Source: Brachybacterium kimchii (GTDB lineage Bacteria > Actinomycetota > Actinomycetes > Actinomycetales > Dermabacteraceae). From it: DNA of 64,000 nucleotides. Shown piece by piece: positions 43,207 to 59,733 of the stretch (position 1 is the stretch's first letter; each line of letters starts with the position of its first letter). The DNA lies in the NCBI RefSeq assembly GCF_023373525.1, contig NZ_CP097218.1, forward strand, positions 1,860,001 through 1,924,000, in the 5' to 3' direction. Below the pieces are notes generated by a model that searched no databases, was not told the DNA's origin, and saw only the letters and a list, made by a program, of their open reading frames with translations. A program made the position numbers and the translations under genes.

Positions 43207-43689
43207 ATGAACTTTGCCGTCGGCGAGACCGTCGTCTACCCGCACCACGGAGCAGCGCTGATCGAGGAGGTCAAGAGCCGCACCATCAAGGGCGAGGAGC
43301 GCACCTATCTCAAGCTGAAGGTGGCCCAGGGGGATCTCACCATCGAGGTGCCGGCCGACAACGTCGACCTGGTCGGCGTCCGCGACGTGGTGGACAAGGA
43401 GGGACTCGAGGAGGTCTTCGACGTGCTGCGCCAGCCGTACACGGAGGAGCCCACCAACTGGTCCCGCCGCTACAAGGCGAACGTCGAGAAGCTCGCCTCG
43501 GGGGATGTCAAGAAGGTCGCCGAGGTCGTGCGCGACCTCTGGCGTCGCGATCAGGACCGCGGCCTCTCGGCCGGGGAGAAGCGGATGCTCGCCAAGGCGC
43601 GGCAGATCCTGGTCTCCGAGCTCGCGCTCGCGGAGAAGACCGACGAGACCAAGGCCGAATCAATCCTCGACGAGGTCCTCGCCTCCTGA
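43207..43689 (+). CDS. carD: CarD-family RNA polymerase-binding regulator
   Basis: 160-residue global regulator that binds the RNA polymerase beta subunit and stabilises open complexes, notably at rRNA promoters. The N-terminal Tudor-like RNAP-interaction domain starts [20 protein letters not shown]. The helical C-terminal domain has [40 protein letters not shown] and the conserved Trp. The length is normal. AAAGGGGCC precedes the ATG. It is expected to be essential. Confidence 0.95.
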   Translation: MNFAVGETVVYPHHGAALIEEVKSRTIKGEERTYLKLKVAQGDLTIEVPADNVDLVGVRDVVDKEGLEEVFDVLRQPYTEEPTNWSRRYKANVEKLASGDVKKVAEVVRDLWRRDQDRGLSAGEKRMLAKARQILVSELALAEKTDETKAESILDEVLAS

Positions 43690-43737
43690 TCGATCGTTGA
43701 TCGACCGACCGTCGCGCCCTGCGGGGCGGGAGGTCAT

Positions 43738-43776
43738 CGCCGCGGCCCCGGACGGATCCCGTCCGGGGCCGCGGCG
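43738..43776 (+). terminator. Hairpin after carD, 18-bp perfect stem
   Basis: CGCCGCGGCCCCGGACGG (43738-43755) pairs perfectly with 43759-43776 around ATC. Confidence 0.85.
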
Positions 43777-43976
43777 CGTCCTGCGTCCGCGAGGTCCGGG
43801 CCCGGCCCCGTCCCGAGCCCGTGCCAGGACGAGGGATCCGGGACGACGGGCGGGTCCACCCCTCGGACCCTCTGGTCGTCGGGCCTCGCGCGTGCCAGGA
43901 TGGTGACCTGCGCCACACGGCGCGGGGTCCGGCGCCGCCCGGACCGCGGGCCCGGGTTCGAAGGAAGGGAGCGTCC

Positions 43977-44339
43977 GTGCGCACCATCGCAGTCGTCAGC
44001 GGTTCCGGCGTCACCGCCTCCGCACATCTGGCCCGCCAGGTCCGCGAGCACCTCGCGCACCGGGGCATCCAGGCGCACGTCCTGCCCACCACGGTGATGG
44101 ACATGCTCTCCCAGGACTTCCACGCCGACCTCATCATCGCGACCGTCGAGATCCCGCAGAGCCTGCGCATCCCCGTGGTCTCCGGGATGCCACTGCTGCT
44201 GGAGACGGACCCCCAGGTGGTCTTCGACGACGTCGAGCGCCTGCTCGCGCGCCCCTCCCCCGTGCGCCCGGCCCGCCATCGCCCGCCGGGGCGCCCTGTG
44301 CCCGGTCGCCCCGGGGCTCCCCAGCGCCGCACCCCGTGA
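43977..44339 (+). CDS. Orphan PTS EIIB-like protein with Ser in place of the phospho-Cys
   Basis: 120 residues. The first ~95 match the galactitol-type EIIB fold: strand IAVVSGSGVTAS then a helix, a second strand with HVLPTTVMDMLSQDFHADLIIAT, and IPVVSGMPLLLETD, close to the GatB pattern IPLVHGMPF. The phosphorylated cysteine of EIIB, at the start of the first P-loop, is Ser8 here, so it probably cannot relay phosphate. No EIIA, EIIC, HPr or sugar genes are nearby. The C-terminal ~28 residues are Pro/Arg-rich. AAGGAAGGGAG precedes the GTG. The sequence is insufficient to assign a role. Confidence 0.6.
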   Translation: MRTIAVVSGSGVTASAHLARQVREHLAHRGIQAHVLPTTVMDMLSQDFHADLIIATVEIPQSLRIPVVSGMPLLLETDPQVVFDDVERLLARPSPVRPARHRPPGRPVPGRPGAPQRRTP

Positions 44340-44521
44340 CCGCCTGACGACCGGGAGTGCACCCTCGCGCAGATCTGCGTACTGTCCGTGCAGGGGCAAG
44401 GATCCTCGTCGTCCCGAGCCCGATCCGCCGGCGCGCCGCACCCCGCGCGCCCCGTGCGGGCGGCAGCACGACGACTCCGGCCCCTCCCGCCCGTCCGTCG
44501 TCGACCCCTTCCGGAGACCCC

Positions 44522-45868
44522 ATGTCCGCCACTGACACGCCCCAGCCCGTCCTCGCCGCCGAGGACGTCGAGTCCGCCGCCGCGCGCCTGGACGGCATCG
44601 TGCGCCGCACCCCCGTGCACCTGAGCGAGCGGCTGAGCGCGATCGCGGGCGTACCGGTCTGGCTCAAGCGGGAGGACCTCCAGGTGGTGCGCTCCTACAA
44701 GCTGCGCGGCGCCTACCTGTTCATGGACTCCCTGGACGGTCCGTCCCGCACCGCGGGCGTGGTCGCCGCGAGCGCCGGCAACCACGCCCAGGGCGTCGCC
44801 TACGCGTGCCAGGCCCTCGGCATCGACGGCCGCATCTACGTCCCCGGCACCACGCCCCGCCAGAAGCGCGATCGCATCACGACGCTCGGAGGCGACCGGG
44901 TCGAGCTGATCCTCATCGGCGACACCTTCGACGACGCCGCCGAGGCCGCGGCCGACGACGCCCGGCGCACGGGCGCCACCATGGTCCCGCCCTTCGACCA
45001 CCCCCAGATCATGGCGGGCCAGGGCACCGTCGCCCTCGAGGCGCTCATCGACATCCGCGAGAACCACGGCCAGGACATCTCCACCGTCGTGCTGCCCGTG
45101 GGCGGCGGCGGGCTGCTGGGCGGGTGCGGCACCTGGCTGCGGGAGCGCGAGCCCTCGGTGCGCGTGGTCGCGGTCGAGCCCGCGGGCGCGGTCTCGATGG
45201 CGGCGGCCCTGCGCCATGGCGGTCCCGTGACCCTGCACGATCTGGACCGCTTCGTGGACGGCGCGGCCGTGCGCCGCGTGGGCGCGGAGACCCTGCGCGC
45301 GGCCCAGGCCATCGGGCCGGACCTCGTCGCGGTGGACGAGGGCGCCGTGTGCACCGAGATGCTCGCGCTCTACCAGACCGATGGGATCATCGCCGAGCCC
45401 GCGGGCGCGCTGGCCGCGGCGGCCGTGGCGACGGGTCTCGTGCGGCCCGACGGCGCCGACGAGGCCGAGGCGATCGGCACCGAGGCGCACGACGCCCCGA
45501 GCGCGCAGGGCGACTCGGGCGACGGCATCCTGGTCGTCGTCTCCGGAGGGAACAACGACGTCTCGCGCTACAACGAGGTCGTCGAGCGCTCCCTCGTCCA
45601 CGAGGGCCTCAAGCACTACTTCCTGGTCACCTTCGCGCAGGAGCCGGGAGCGCTGCGGCGCTTCCTGGACCAGGTGCTCGGGCAGGACGACGACATCGTC
45701 CTGTTCGACTACATCAAGCGCAACAACCGGGAGGAGGGGCCCGCGCTCGTCGGGATCGAGCTCGGCGCGAAGGAGAACTTCGAGCCCCTGCTCTCGCGGA
45801 TGGCCGCCTCGAACATGCAGATCGAGCGCATCGACCCCGACGACCCGATCTACCGCTACCTCACCTGA
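44522..45868 (+). CDS. ilvA: Threonine dehydratase (biosynthetic type)
   Basis: PLP enzyme of fold type II that turns threonine into 2-oxobutyrate, the first step to isoleucine. It is 448 residues. The PLP lysine is Lys60 (VRSYKLRGAY), the phosphate-binding loop is VGGGGLLGG, and SAGNHAQGVAYAC is the substrate loop. The C-terminal ~90 residues (LKHYFLVTFAQEPGALRRFL ...) form one ACT-like regulatory domain, which suggests isoleucine feedback control. An Asp/Ala/Glu insert (about 308-335) precedes it. The 180-bp leader upstream holds no leader peptide that I can defend. Confidence 0.93.
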   Translation: MSATDTPQPVLAAEDVESAAARLDGIVRRTPVHLSERLSAIAGVPVWLKREDLQVVRSYKLRGAYLFMDSLDGPSRTAGVVAASAGNHAQGVAYACQALGIDGRIYVPGTTPRQKRDRITTLGGDRVELILIGDTFDDAAEAAADDARRTGATMVPPFDHPQIMAGQGTVALEALIDIRENHGQDISTVVLPVGGGGLLGGCGTWLREREPSVRVVAVEPAGAVSMAAALRHGGPVTLHDLDRFVDGAAVRRVGAETLRAAQAIGPDLVAVDEGAVCTEMLALYQTDGIIAEPAGALAAAAVATGLVRPDGADEAEAIGTEAHDAPSAQGDSGDGILVVVSGGNNDVSRYNEVVERSLVHEGLKHYFLVTFAQEPGALRRFLDQVLGQDDDIVLFDYIKRNNREEGPALVGIELGAKENFEPLLSRMAASNMQIERIDPDDPIYRYLT

Positions 45869-45919
45869 GGCGCGGCGCCTGAGGGGCGGCACCTGAGGCG
45901 CGACCGGCCGCGCACGACG

Positions 45920-45952
45920 GAGGCCGCATCCCCCGAGCGGGAATGCGGCCTC
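45920..45952. terminator. Bidirectional hairpin between ilvA and galE
   Basis: GAGGCCGCATCCC pairs with GGGAATGCGGCCTC with one bulged A. It lies between convergent ilvA and galE. Confidence 0.7.
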
Positions 45953-46004
45953 GTTCGTCTGCGTGAGCGCCGGCCCGGTCCTGCCGAGCTCAGCTCTCCC
46001 GGGC

Positions 46005-47006
<1,002 letters not shown>

Positions 47007-47012
47007 GCCCCG

Positions 47013-47018
47013 AGCGTA
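47013..47018 (-). promoter_or_regulatory. -10 box of leaderless galE
   Basis: TACGCT ends 6 nt before the galE ATG. Confidence 0.45.
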
Positions 47019-47060
47019 ACCGGTGGTCCTGCGCACGGACGACGGCGGCGCGCGCCGAGG

Positions 47061-51583
<4,523 letters not shown>

Positions 51584-51605
51584 GCCGCTCCCGCAGCGTC
51601 CATCG

Positions 51606-51651
51606 CATGACGACGGCGCCGTCCCCGTCCGGGGGCGGCGCCGTCGTCATG
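51606..51651. terminator. Bidirectional hairpin, 21-bp stem
   Basis: CATGACGACGGCGCCGTCCCC (approximately 51606-51626) pairs with 51631-51651, with one G-U and a GTCC loop. It lies between the convergent LCP and mycothione reductase genes. Confidence 0.85.
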
Positions 51652-51688
51652 TGCTGCGTCGGCCGGGTCGAGCGGTGAGGTCCCGCCC

Positions 51689-53125
51689 TCAGTCGGTCAG
51701 CTGCAGCAGCGCGTTCTCGATGAGCTCGGGCATCGCGGGGTGGATCCAGTACTGGGTGCGGGCGAGCTCGGAGACCGTCTGCCCGGTGCTCATCGCCTGG
51801 ATGATCAGCTGGATGAGGATCGTCGACTCGGGGCCGATGATGTGCGCGCCGAGGATCCTGCCGGTGCCCGCCTCGGCGAGGATCTTCGCGAAGCCGGTCG
51901 TGTCCTCGAGCGCCCAGCCGTAGGCGATCGAGGAGTAGTCCTGCACGGCGACGCGCACGTCGATCCCCTGCGCGCGGGCCTCTCGCTCGGTGAGGCCCAC
52001 CATCGCGATCTGCGGATGCGTGAACACCCCGGCGGGGACCGGCATCGTGTCCGAGCGCTCGAGGTCCTGAGGGTGCAGGACGTTGTGGCGCACCACGCGC
52101 AGCTGATGGTTCGCCACGTGCTTGAGCTGCACGGGGTCGGAGAGGTCGCCGAAGGCCCAGACGCCCTCGAGCACCTTCCCGTCCTCGCCGAGGGCGCGCT
52201 GGTACGGGTCCACGCGCACGCAGCCGTCGTCGGCCGTGGCGATACCGCCCGCGGTGACGTCGAGCAGGTCGGAGTTCGGCCGGCGCCCGACGGCCACGAG
52301 GATCTCGTCGGCCCGGATCTCGACGTCCTCCTCGCCGCCGGCCCCCGTCGCCGTCCCCTGCAGGACCACGCTGCCGTCGCCCTCACGGCGGACCGCGGTG
52401 GTGGTGACGTCCGTGTGCACGTCCCACTGCTCGCGGGCGAGCTCGGTGATGCGGGCGGAGACGTCGTCGTCGGCCGCGCGCAGCAGGCGGCCCGAGCGCG
52501 CGACGAGGCTGACGCGCACCCCGAGGCCGGAGAAGATGTGCGCCATCTCGAGAGCGATCACGCCCGAGCCGAGGATCACGAGCGAGGCGGGCAGCGCGTC
52601 GATCCGCATGATGGTGTCGGAGGTCTGCGGGCGCGCGTCCGCCAGTCCGTCGATCGGGGGGATCGTGGGGCGCGAGCCGGCGCCCAGCACGATCGTGTCC
52701 GCAGTGATCTCCTCGCTGCCGCCGTCGCGCAGGTCCACGTGCAGGGCCTTGGGCCCGGTGAAGCGGGCGGTGCCGCGCAGCAGGGTGAGGTTCGCGTTGT
52801 CCTCGTGGTCGCGGCGGTAGGCCTCGCCGCCCTCGACGATGGGGTCGATGCGGCCGAAGATGCGGTCGCGGATCGCGGGCCAGTCCACGCCGTCCAGGGT
52901 CTCGGAGACGCCGAAGCGGCCGGACTCCGCGGGGGTCGCGGCGAGGTCGGCGGTGTGCACGAACATCTTGGTGGGGATGCAGCCGACGTTGAGGCAGGTG
53001 CCGCCGAAGACCTGGTCGGGGCCGACGCCCTTGTCGATGTAGGCGATGGAGCGTCCGGCGAACTCGGGTCCCGGGAAGGAGTTGCCGGAGCCGGAGCCGA
53101 TGAGTGCGATGTCGTAATGGGTCAC
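51689..53125 (-). CDS. mtr: Mycothione reductase
   Basis: FAD enzyme that reduces mycothiol disulfide with NADPH, the main thiol redox buffer in actinobacteria. The 478-residue product begins YDIALIGSGSGNSFPG. The redox-active pair Cys44/Cys49 lies in GGTCLNVGCIPTK, the FAD site in ILGSGVIALEMAHIF and the catalytic His-Glu pair in IHPAMPELIENAL near the C-terminus. The GSGSGNS start is characteristic of Mtr and separates it from lipoamide dehydrogenases. The GTG start has TAGTCT 6 nt upstream, so it is probably leaderless. Confidence 0.92.
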   Translation of the reverse strand: MTHYDIALIGSGSGNSFPGPEFAGRSIAYIDKGVGPDQVFGGTCLNVGCIPTKMFVHTADLAATPAESGRFGVSETLDGVDWPAIRDRIFGRIDPIVEGGEAYRRDHEDNANLTLLRGTARFTGPKALHVDLRDGGSEEITADTIVLGAGSRPTIPPIDGLADARPQTSDTIMRIDALPASLVILGSGVIALEMAHIFSGLGVRVSLVARSGRLLRAADDDVSARITELAREQWDVHTDVTTTAVRREGDGSVVLQGTATGAGGEEDVEIRADEILVAVGRRPNSDLLDVTAGGIATADDGCVRVDPYQRALGEDGKVLEGVWAFGDLSDPVQLKHVANHQLRVVRHNVLHPQDLERSDTMPVPAGVFTHPQIAMVGLTEREARAQGIDVRVAVQDYSSIAYGWALEDTTGFAKILAEAGTGRILGAHIIGPESTILIQLIIQAMSTGQTVSELARTQYWIHPAMPELIENALLQLTD

Positions 53126-53131
53126 CGACGC

Positions 53132-53137
53132 AGACTA
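53132..53137 (-). promoter_or_regulatory. -10 box of leaderless mtr
   Basis: TAGTCT ends 6 nt before the GTG at 53125. Confidence 0.5.
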
Positions 53138-53197
53138 CGCGGGAGCGCCTGCGGCACGGCATACTCGATCCCGCCGCGTCCCGCAGAAGGAGACCTG

Positions 53198-55645
<2,448 letters not shown>

Positions 55646-55647
55646 CC

Positions 55648-56754
55648 ATGGACGACCTGCTGGGTGCGCTCGAGGACGTCGACCGCTCCGACCCGGACCT
55701 GCGCGACTGGGTCGCCGAACGGGTGCGGCGCCTGGAGGCCGACGACCGCCGCAGCGCCGACACCCACCTGCTCAAGCCCGACCTTCCCGCCGACTGGGGC
55801 ATCGACCTCTATCTCAAGGACGAGAGCACACATCCCACGGGCAGCCTCAAGCACCGCCTGGCCCGTTCCCTGTTCATGTATGCGCTGGTCAACGGGTGGC
55901 TGCGTCCGGGCATGACGGTCATCGAGGCCTCCTCCGGGTCGACCGCCGTGAGCGAGGCGCACGTGGCGCGGATGCTCGGCGTGCCCTTCGTCGCGGTGAT
56001 CCCGAGGGCGACGAGCGCCCGCAAGATCGCCCTCATCGAGGCGGAGGGCGGGCGCTGCCACATGGTCGAGCGGCCGGGCGAGATGGACGGCGCCGCCCGC
56101 GCCCTCGCCGCCTCGTGCGGAGGCCTGTTCATGGACCAGTTCACCTTCGCCGAGCGCGCGACGGACTGGCGCGGGCACAACTCGATCGCCCGCTCGATCT
56201 TCGAGCAGCTCGCCGAGGAGCCGCACCCGGTGCCGCGCTGGCTCGTGGTGGGCGCGGGCACCGGCGGCACGAGCGCGACCCTGGGCCGGTACGTGCGCTA
56301 CCACCGCCTGCCCACCTCCCTCGCTGTCGCCGACGTGGAGGACTCGGCGTTCTTCACGGGATGGGAGAGCGGGGATCCGGCGAGCGCGCAGGGCGGCGGC
56401 TCGCGCATCGAGGGCATCGGCCGCCCGCGGATGGAGCCGAGCTTCGTGCCCGGGGTGGTCGACCGCATGATCCGCGTGCCCGACGCCGCCTCGGTCGCCG
56501 CGACCCGCTTCGCCGCCGAGCGGCTGGGCCGGCGCATCGGCCCTTCGACCGGCACCAACCTCGTGGCCGCCTCCCGGATCATCGCCGGGATGCGCGAGCG
56601 CGGCGAGAGCGGCAGCGTGGTGACGCTGCTGTGCGACGGCGGGGAGCGCTACGCGCGCACCTATTTCGACGACGACTGGGTCGCGGACCAGGGATGGGAC
56701 CTCGCTCCCTGGGTGCAGGAGCTCTCCCGTGCCCTGCCGCTCGGCGAGGGCTGA
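55648..56754 (+). CDS. cds1: Cds1-type cysteine desulfhydrase (PLP, cysteine synthase fold)
   Basis: 368-residue fold type II PLP enzyme. It closely follows mycobacterial Cds1: [22 protein letters not shown] with the PLP lysine Lys68, [57 protein letters not shown] and VGPSTGTN-like [10 protein letters not shown]. Cds1 breaks cysteine to sulfide, pyruvate and ammonia and can affect redox state and respiration. It follows the UvrA-like gene with a few bases between them. A GTG at 55642 overlapping the upstream stop is an alternative start. Confidence 0.88.
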   Translation: MDDLLGALEDVDRSDPDLRDWVAERVRRLEADDRRSADTHLLKPDLPADWGIDLYLKDESTHPTGSLKHRLARSLFMYALVNGWLRPGMTVIEASSGSTAVSEAHVARMLGVPFVAVIPRATSARKIALIEAEGGRCHMVERPGEMDGAARALAASCGGLFMDQFTFAERATDWRGHNSIARSIFEQLAEEPHPVPRWLVVGAGTGGTSATLGRYVRYHRLPTSLAVADVEDSAFFTGWESGDPASAQGGGSRIEGIGRPRMEPSFVPGVVDRMIRVPDAASVAATRFAAERLGRRIGPSTGTNLVAASRIIAGMRERGESGSVVTLLCDGGERYARTYFDDDWVADQGWDLAPWVQELSRALPLGEG

Positions 56755-56782
56755 GCGGCGCGGTCCGGGCGGCGCGCGCTGA

Positions 56783-57322
56783 TCAGCGCGGCCCGATCCC
56801 CTCCCAGGAGGTGAGCAGGTCGACGCAGCGCTCGAGCGCCGCGCGGTCCTCCGCACCGAGGGTCGGGAGGCTCTCGCGCAGGGCCTCGGCCCAGTGCAGT
56901 CGGATGCGCCGGCTGTCCTGCTCGGCGAGCTCGGTGAGGCGCAGGTGCACGAGCCGCGAGTCCCCGGGGTCCCCCTCGCGCAGCACGAGGCCCTTGCTCA
57001 CCAGGCCCCGCAGCGCCGCGCTCATGTTGCTGCGGTGCAGGCCGGTGGCGCGGGCGGTCTCGCCGGAGGTCGTGCCGGGGTGGCGGTGCACCCAGCGCAG
57101 CACCGCGATCTCGGTGCCGGTCAGCGAGGCGACCCCCGCGGTCTGGACGTCGGCGGCCTGGATGCGCCGGGCGAGCCCCACGATCGCGTCGGCGAGATCG
57201 AACAGCATCGCCTCCTCGCCGTCCAGGCGCAGCTCGGCACCGGCGCCGCTCGCCGCGGCACCATCGGCCGACGCGGGATGCGATGCGCCGGCGTCCTCGG
57301 GGTCTGCTGCGGCCGGGCTCAC
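56783..57322 (-). CDS. MarR-family transcriptional regulator
   Basis: 179-residue winged-helix regulator. The N-terminal ~45 residues are Ala/Ser/Gly-rich. The helix-turn-helix is SGETARATGLHRSNMSAALRGLVSKGLV, followed by the wing with REGDPGDSRLVHLRLTELA, the usual MarR D-x-R. The dimerisation helices flank it. It converges on cds1 and may control nearby genes, but no operator palindrome was recognised. TAGGAT lies 6 nt before the GTG, so it is probably leaderless. Confidence 0.88.
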   Translation of the reverse strand: MSPAAADPEDAGASHPASADGAAASGAGAELRLDGEEAMLFDLADAIVGLARRIQAADVQTAGVASLTGTEIAVLRWVHRHPGTTSGETARATGLHRSNMSAALRGLVSKGLVLREGDPGDSRLVHLRLTELAEQDSRRIRLHWAEALRESLPTLGAEDRAALERCVDLLTSWEGIGPR

Positions 57323-57328
57323 ACGGGG

Positions 57329-57334
57329 ATCCTA
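57329..57334 (-). promoter_or_regulatory. -10 box of leaderless marR-type gene
   Basis: TAGGAT ends 6 nt before the GTG at 57322. Confidence 0.5.
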
Positions 57335-57353
57335 GCCCGCGGCATGGAACCGC

Positions 57354-58460
57354 TCAGGGCCGCAGGCGCAGGAAGGCGTGCAGCGGCGGCCGGACGTCGT
57401 GCGCCTCGGTGAGGCCCAGCGCCTCGTAGAAGGCCCGCTGGCCAGGGTCGGCTTCGGTGAGCAGCACGTGCTGGCGCACCGCGGCGAAGGGTGCGAAGGC
57501 CTCCCGCACGAGCTCCCTGCCGATGCCCGCGCGCCGGTGGCCTGGATCCACGAGGATGTCCTGCAGATAAGCGATGCTCGCCCCGTCGCTGATCACGCGC
57601 GCGAGGCCCATCAGGCGCCCCCGCTCTCGCGCGGTGACCACGCGCGTGCTGCCGGCGAGCGCGCGGCCCAGGGTCTGCGGGTCCTCGGTGTAGGCGCTCC
57701 AGCCGACTGCCCGGTACAGCGCGAGGGCCTCGGCGAGCCCGGGCACCTCGGCGCGGATCCGCGGCCCGTCGGCGTCCGTGCTGCTCGTCCCGTCGTCCGA
57801 CATGTTTGTCGCACCGGCCGACCCACCCGTACCGTGGCCCGTCCGGGAGTCGACGAGCTGGAACAGGCGGCAGTCGGCCCAGCCCTCGCCCGCTATCCCG
57901 AGGCGCAGCATGCTCGGCGCGAAGCCGATCTCCTGGAAGCCGCTCGCGCGCAGCACCGCGGCCGAGGCCTCGTTGCCGACCGCCGTGCTCGCCTCGAGCC
58001 GGTGCAGGCCGAGCCCCTCGAAGGCGACAGCGACGAGCTGGCGCAGGGCGTGGGTGACCACTCCCCTGCCTGACTCGGCCTCGTCGATCCAGTAGCCGAC
58101 GCTCGCGCACTGGGCGGGGCCGCGCACGATCTGCTGGAGGGTGATGCGGCCGACGAGCCGGCCCGGGGCGTCCGGATCGTCGTCGAGGAGGATCACGAAA
58201 GGTGCGCAGGTGCCGGCGTCGTACTGCGCGAGCATGCGGGCGATCGCGGCGCGCTGCCCGGGCGGGGTCGCCCAGTCGTCGCCGCGCCGCGGAGCGCCGC
58301 TGAGCAGATGCCTGCGGTTGCGGTGCTCGAGCCGCGCGAGGTCGGCGGCGTCGTCCAGGCGCAGCGGCCGCAGCCTCACCTGGGTCGCCGGGACGCGGGA
58401 GGGGTCCTGGCGCCGCGCCTCCCGCTCTCGCGGGGTGTTCCCGCCCGTCCGCTCCGTCAT
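57354..58460 (-). CDS. Two-domain GNAT acetyltransferase
   Basis: 368 residues with two acetyltransferase domains in one frame. The first (about 28-200) is RimJ/RimL-like: VRLRPLRLDDAADLARL, SVGYWIDEAESGRGVVTHAL and LHRLEASTAVGNEASAAVLRASGF. The second (about 220-368) has the acetyl-CoA loop DPGHRRAGIGRELV and YEALGLTEAHDV. The linker contains an in-frame ATG at 57803 without a ribosome site, so a separate second product is not likely but possible. Substrates are unknown: N-terminal alanine for the first domain is only a family guess. It starts from ATG 58460. Confidence 0.85.
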   Translation of the reverse strand: MTERTGGNTPREREARRQDPSRVPATQVRLRPLRLDDAADLARLEHRNRRHLLSGAPRRGDDWATPPGQRAAIARMLAQYDAGTCAPFVILLDDDPDAPGRLVGRITLQQIVRGPAQCASVGYWIDEAESGRGVVTHALRQLVAVAFEGLGLHRLEASTAVGNEASAAVLRASGFQEIGFAPSMLRLGIAGEGWADCRLFQLVDSRTGHGTGGSAGATNMSDDGTSSTDADGPRIRAEVPGLAEALALYRAVGWSAYTEDPQTLGRALAGSTRVVTARERGRLMGLARVISDGASIAYLQDILVDPGHRRAGIGRELVREAFAPFAAVRQHVLLTEADPGQRAFYEALGLTEAHDVRPPLHAFLRLRP

Positions 58461-58772
58461 GGCCCGTCTCCCCCGCCCGCCCGTGGCACTCTGCACCGGC
58501 GCTCCCATTGTGCCCGCACTCGTGGAGGGAGATCGGCGCCTGCGCCGAGCAGTGCTCTCCCGGTCGGAGCGTCGGAGGGCGGACGGCGGGCAGGAAGACC
58601 CCACCGCGAGCCCCGTCGGACGGACCGGGACGCGTCCTCGCCGCCGGATACGCTGTCCCCGGCCGCGGGCCCGGGACCCTGCGCCTCGCCTCCGCCCGTC
58701 GGACGATCCGTCCGGCACGATGCGGCGACGGATCCCTCCGGCCCCTACGGATCGACCCCAGGAGTGTGGCTC

Positions 58773-59543
58773 GTGCAGTCGGTGACCGGCGAGGAGATCG
58801 CGAGGACCGTGCTCGCGGTGCTGGTGCTCATCGCCCTCATCACGCTCGTGCTGCGCGCGGCGGGGGTCCCGCACGGCTGGGCCTCCGCGCTCGCGGTGCT
58901 GCGCGGCATGCTGCAGCTGGCCGCGCTGAGCGTGATCCTCACCGGCGTGATCACCGACGCCCGGCTCGTGGCGCTCGGCCTCGTGGTCATGTTCGTCGCG
59001 GCCGTGCTCACCAGCACGCACCGGCTCGGGGACCTGCGCGCGCACCTGCCTCTCGTGCTCGCCGGGATGGGTGCCGGCATCCTCGCGACCATCGTGGTCG
59101 TGTTCGCGACCGGTGCGATCGAGCTCTCCGCCCGCTACGCCCTCGCGATCGGCGGGATCATCATCGGCAGCGCGATGTCGACGGCGACCCTCGCCGGCAG
59201 GCGCCTCCTGCAGGCGGCCGACGACCGCTGGGAGGAGATCGAGGGCTGGCTGGGGCTCGGAGCGACACCTCGGCAGGCCACGGCCCCGATCGCGCGCCAC
59301 GCGGTCCACGAGGCCCTGATCCCCTCCACCGACCAGACCCGCACCACGGGACTCGTCACCATGCCGGGCTCCTTCGTCGGCGCGATCTTCGGCGGCATCT
59401 CACCGCTCGAGGCCGGGCGATTCCAGATCGTCGTGCTCGCGGGGATCATGGCGACCGCGGCGATCACGAGCACCGTGGTCGCCTTCGGCCTCGCGCCGCG
59501 CCTGTGCAGCGCGGACTCCCCGCGGCGCCGCGAAGCCGCATAG
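58773..59543 (+). CDS. FetB/YbbM-type ABC transporter permease
   Basis: 256-residue polytopic membrane protein with about seven helices. It carries the UPF0014 pattern: LRGMLQLAALSVILTG near the start, GGIIIGSAMSTATLAGRRL, and LVTMPGSFVGAIFGGISPLEAGRFQIVV near the end. In E. coli FetAB exports iron under peroxide stress. No FetA ATPase sits beside it. GTG 58773 with AGGAG 8 nt before it is preferred over GTG 58764. It precedes the EfeUOB operon, so it fits the iron theme of this end of the window, but it may be a separate unit. Confidence 0.8.
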   Translation: MQSVTGEEIARTVLAVLVLIALITLVLRAAGVPHGWASALAVLRGMLQLAALSVILTGVITDARLVALGLVVMFVAAVLTSTHRLGDLRAHLPLVLAGMGAGILATIVVVFATGAIELSARYALAIGGIIIGSAMSTATLAGRRLLQAADDRWEEIEGWLGLGATPRQATAPIARHAVHEALIPSTDQTRTTGLVTMPGSFVGAIFGGISPLEAGRFQIVVLAGIMATAAITSTVVAFGLAPRLCSADSPRRREAA

Positions 59544-59610
59544 GCGCGAGACGCGCCCCATCGCCCGACGAGGCGTGACCCACGCCCCATCCGCCGCAGT
59601 GGACGCGCAT

Positions 59611-59654
59611 GAAGGCAAGGCTTACCTTGAGGGAACAGATGTCCGTTCTATCCC
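59611..59654 (+). promoter_or_regulatory. efeUOB promoter with DtxR/IdeR iron box
   Basis: GAAGGCAAGGCTTACCTTG (59611-59629) matches the DtxR/IdeR consensus TTAGGTTAGGCTAACCTAA at 12 of 19 positions and is itself a near-palindrome. It overlaps a possible -35 TTGAGG (59627-59632), with a TATCCC -10 at 59649-59654, 16 bp away. Iron-loaded DtxR would block the promoter. The 59544-59733 gap shows nothing else. Confidence 0.6.
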
Positions 59655-59733
59655 AGTGGTCGTCTCCCGCGCCCGCCCCGCTCGGCCCCTCGGCCACCTG
59701 CGGGAGACCGCGGCCGACGGGCCCGGAGGCCAC

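Noticed and set aside
44340-44521. Attenuator leader peptide for ilvA with Ile-Leu-Val-Val codons
   Set aside because: The frame with those codons has no stop before ilvA and no ribosome site that I trust.
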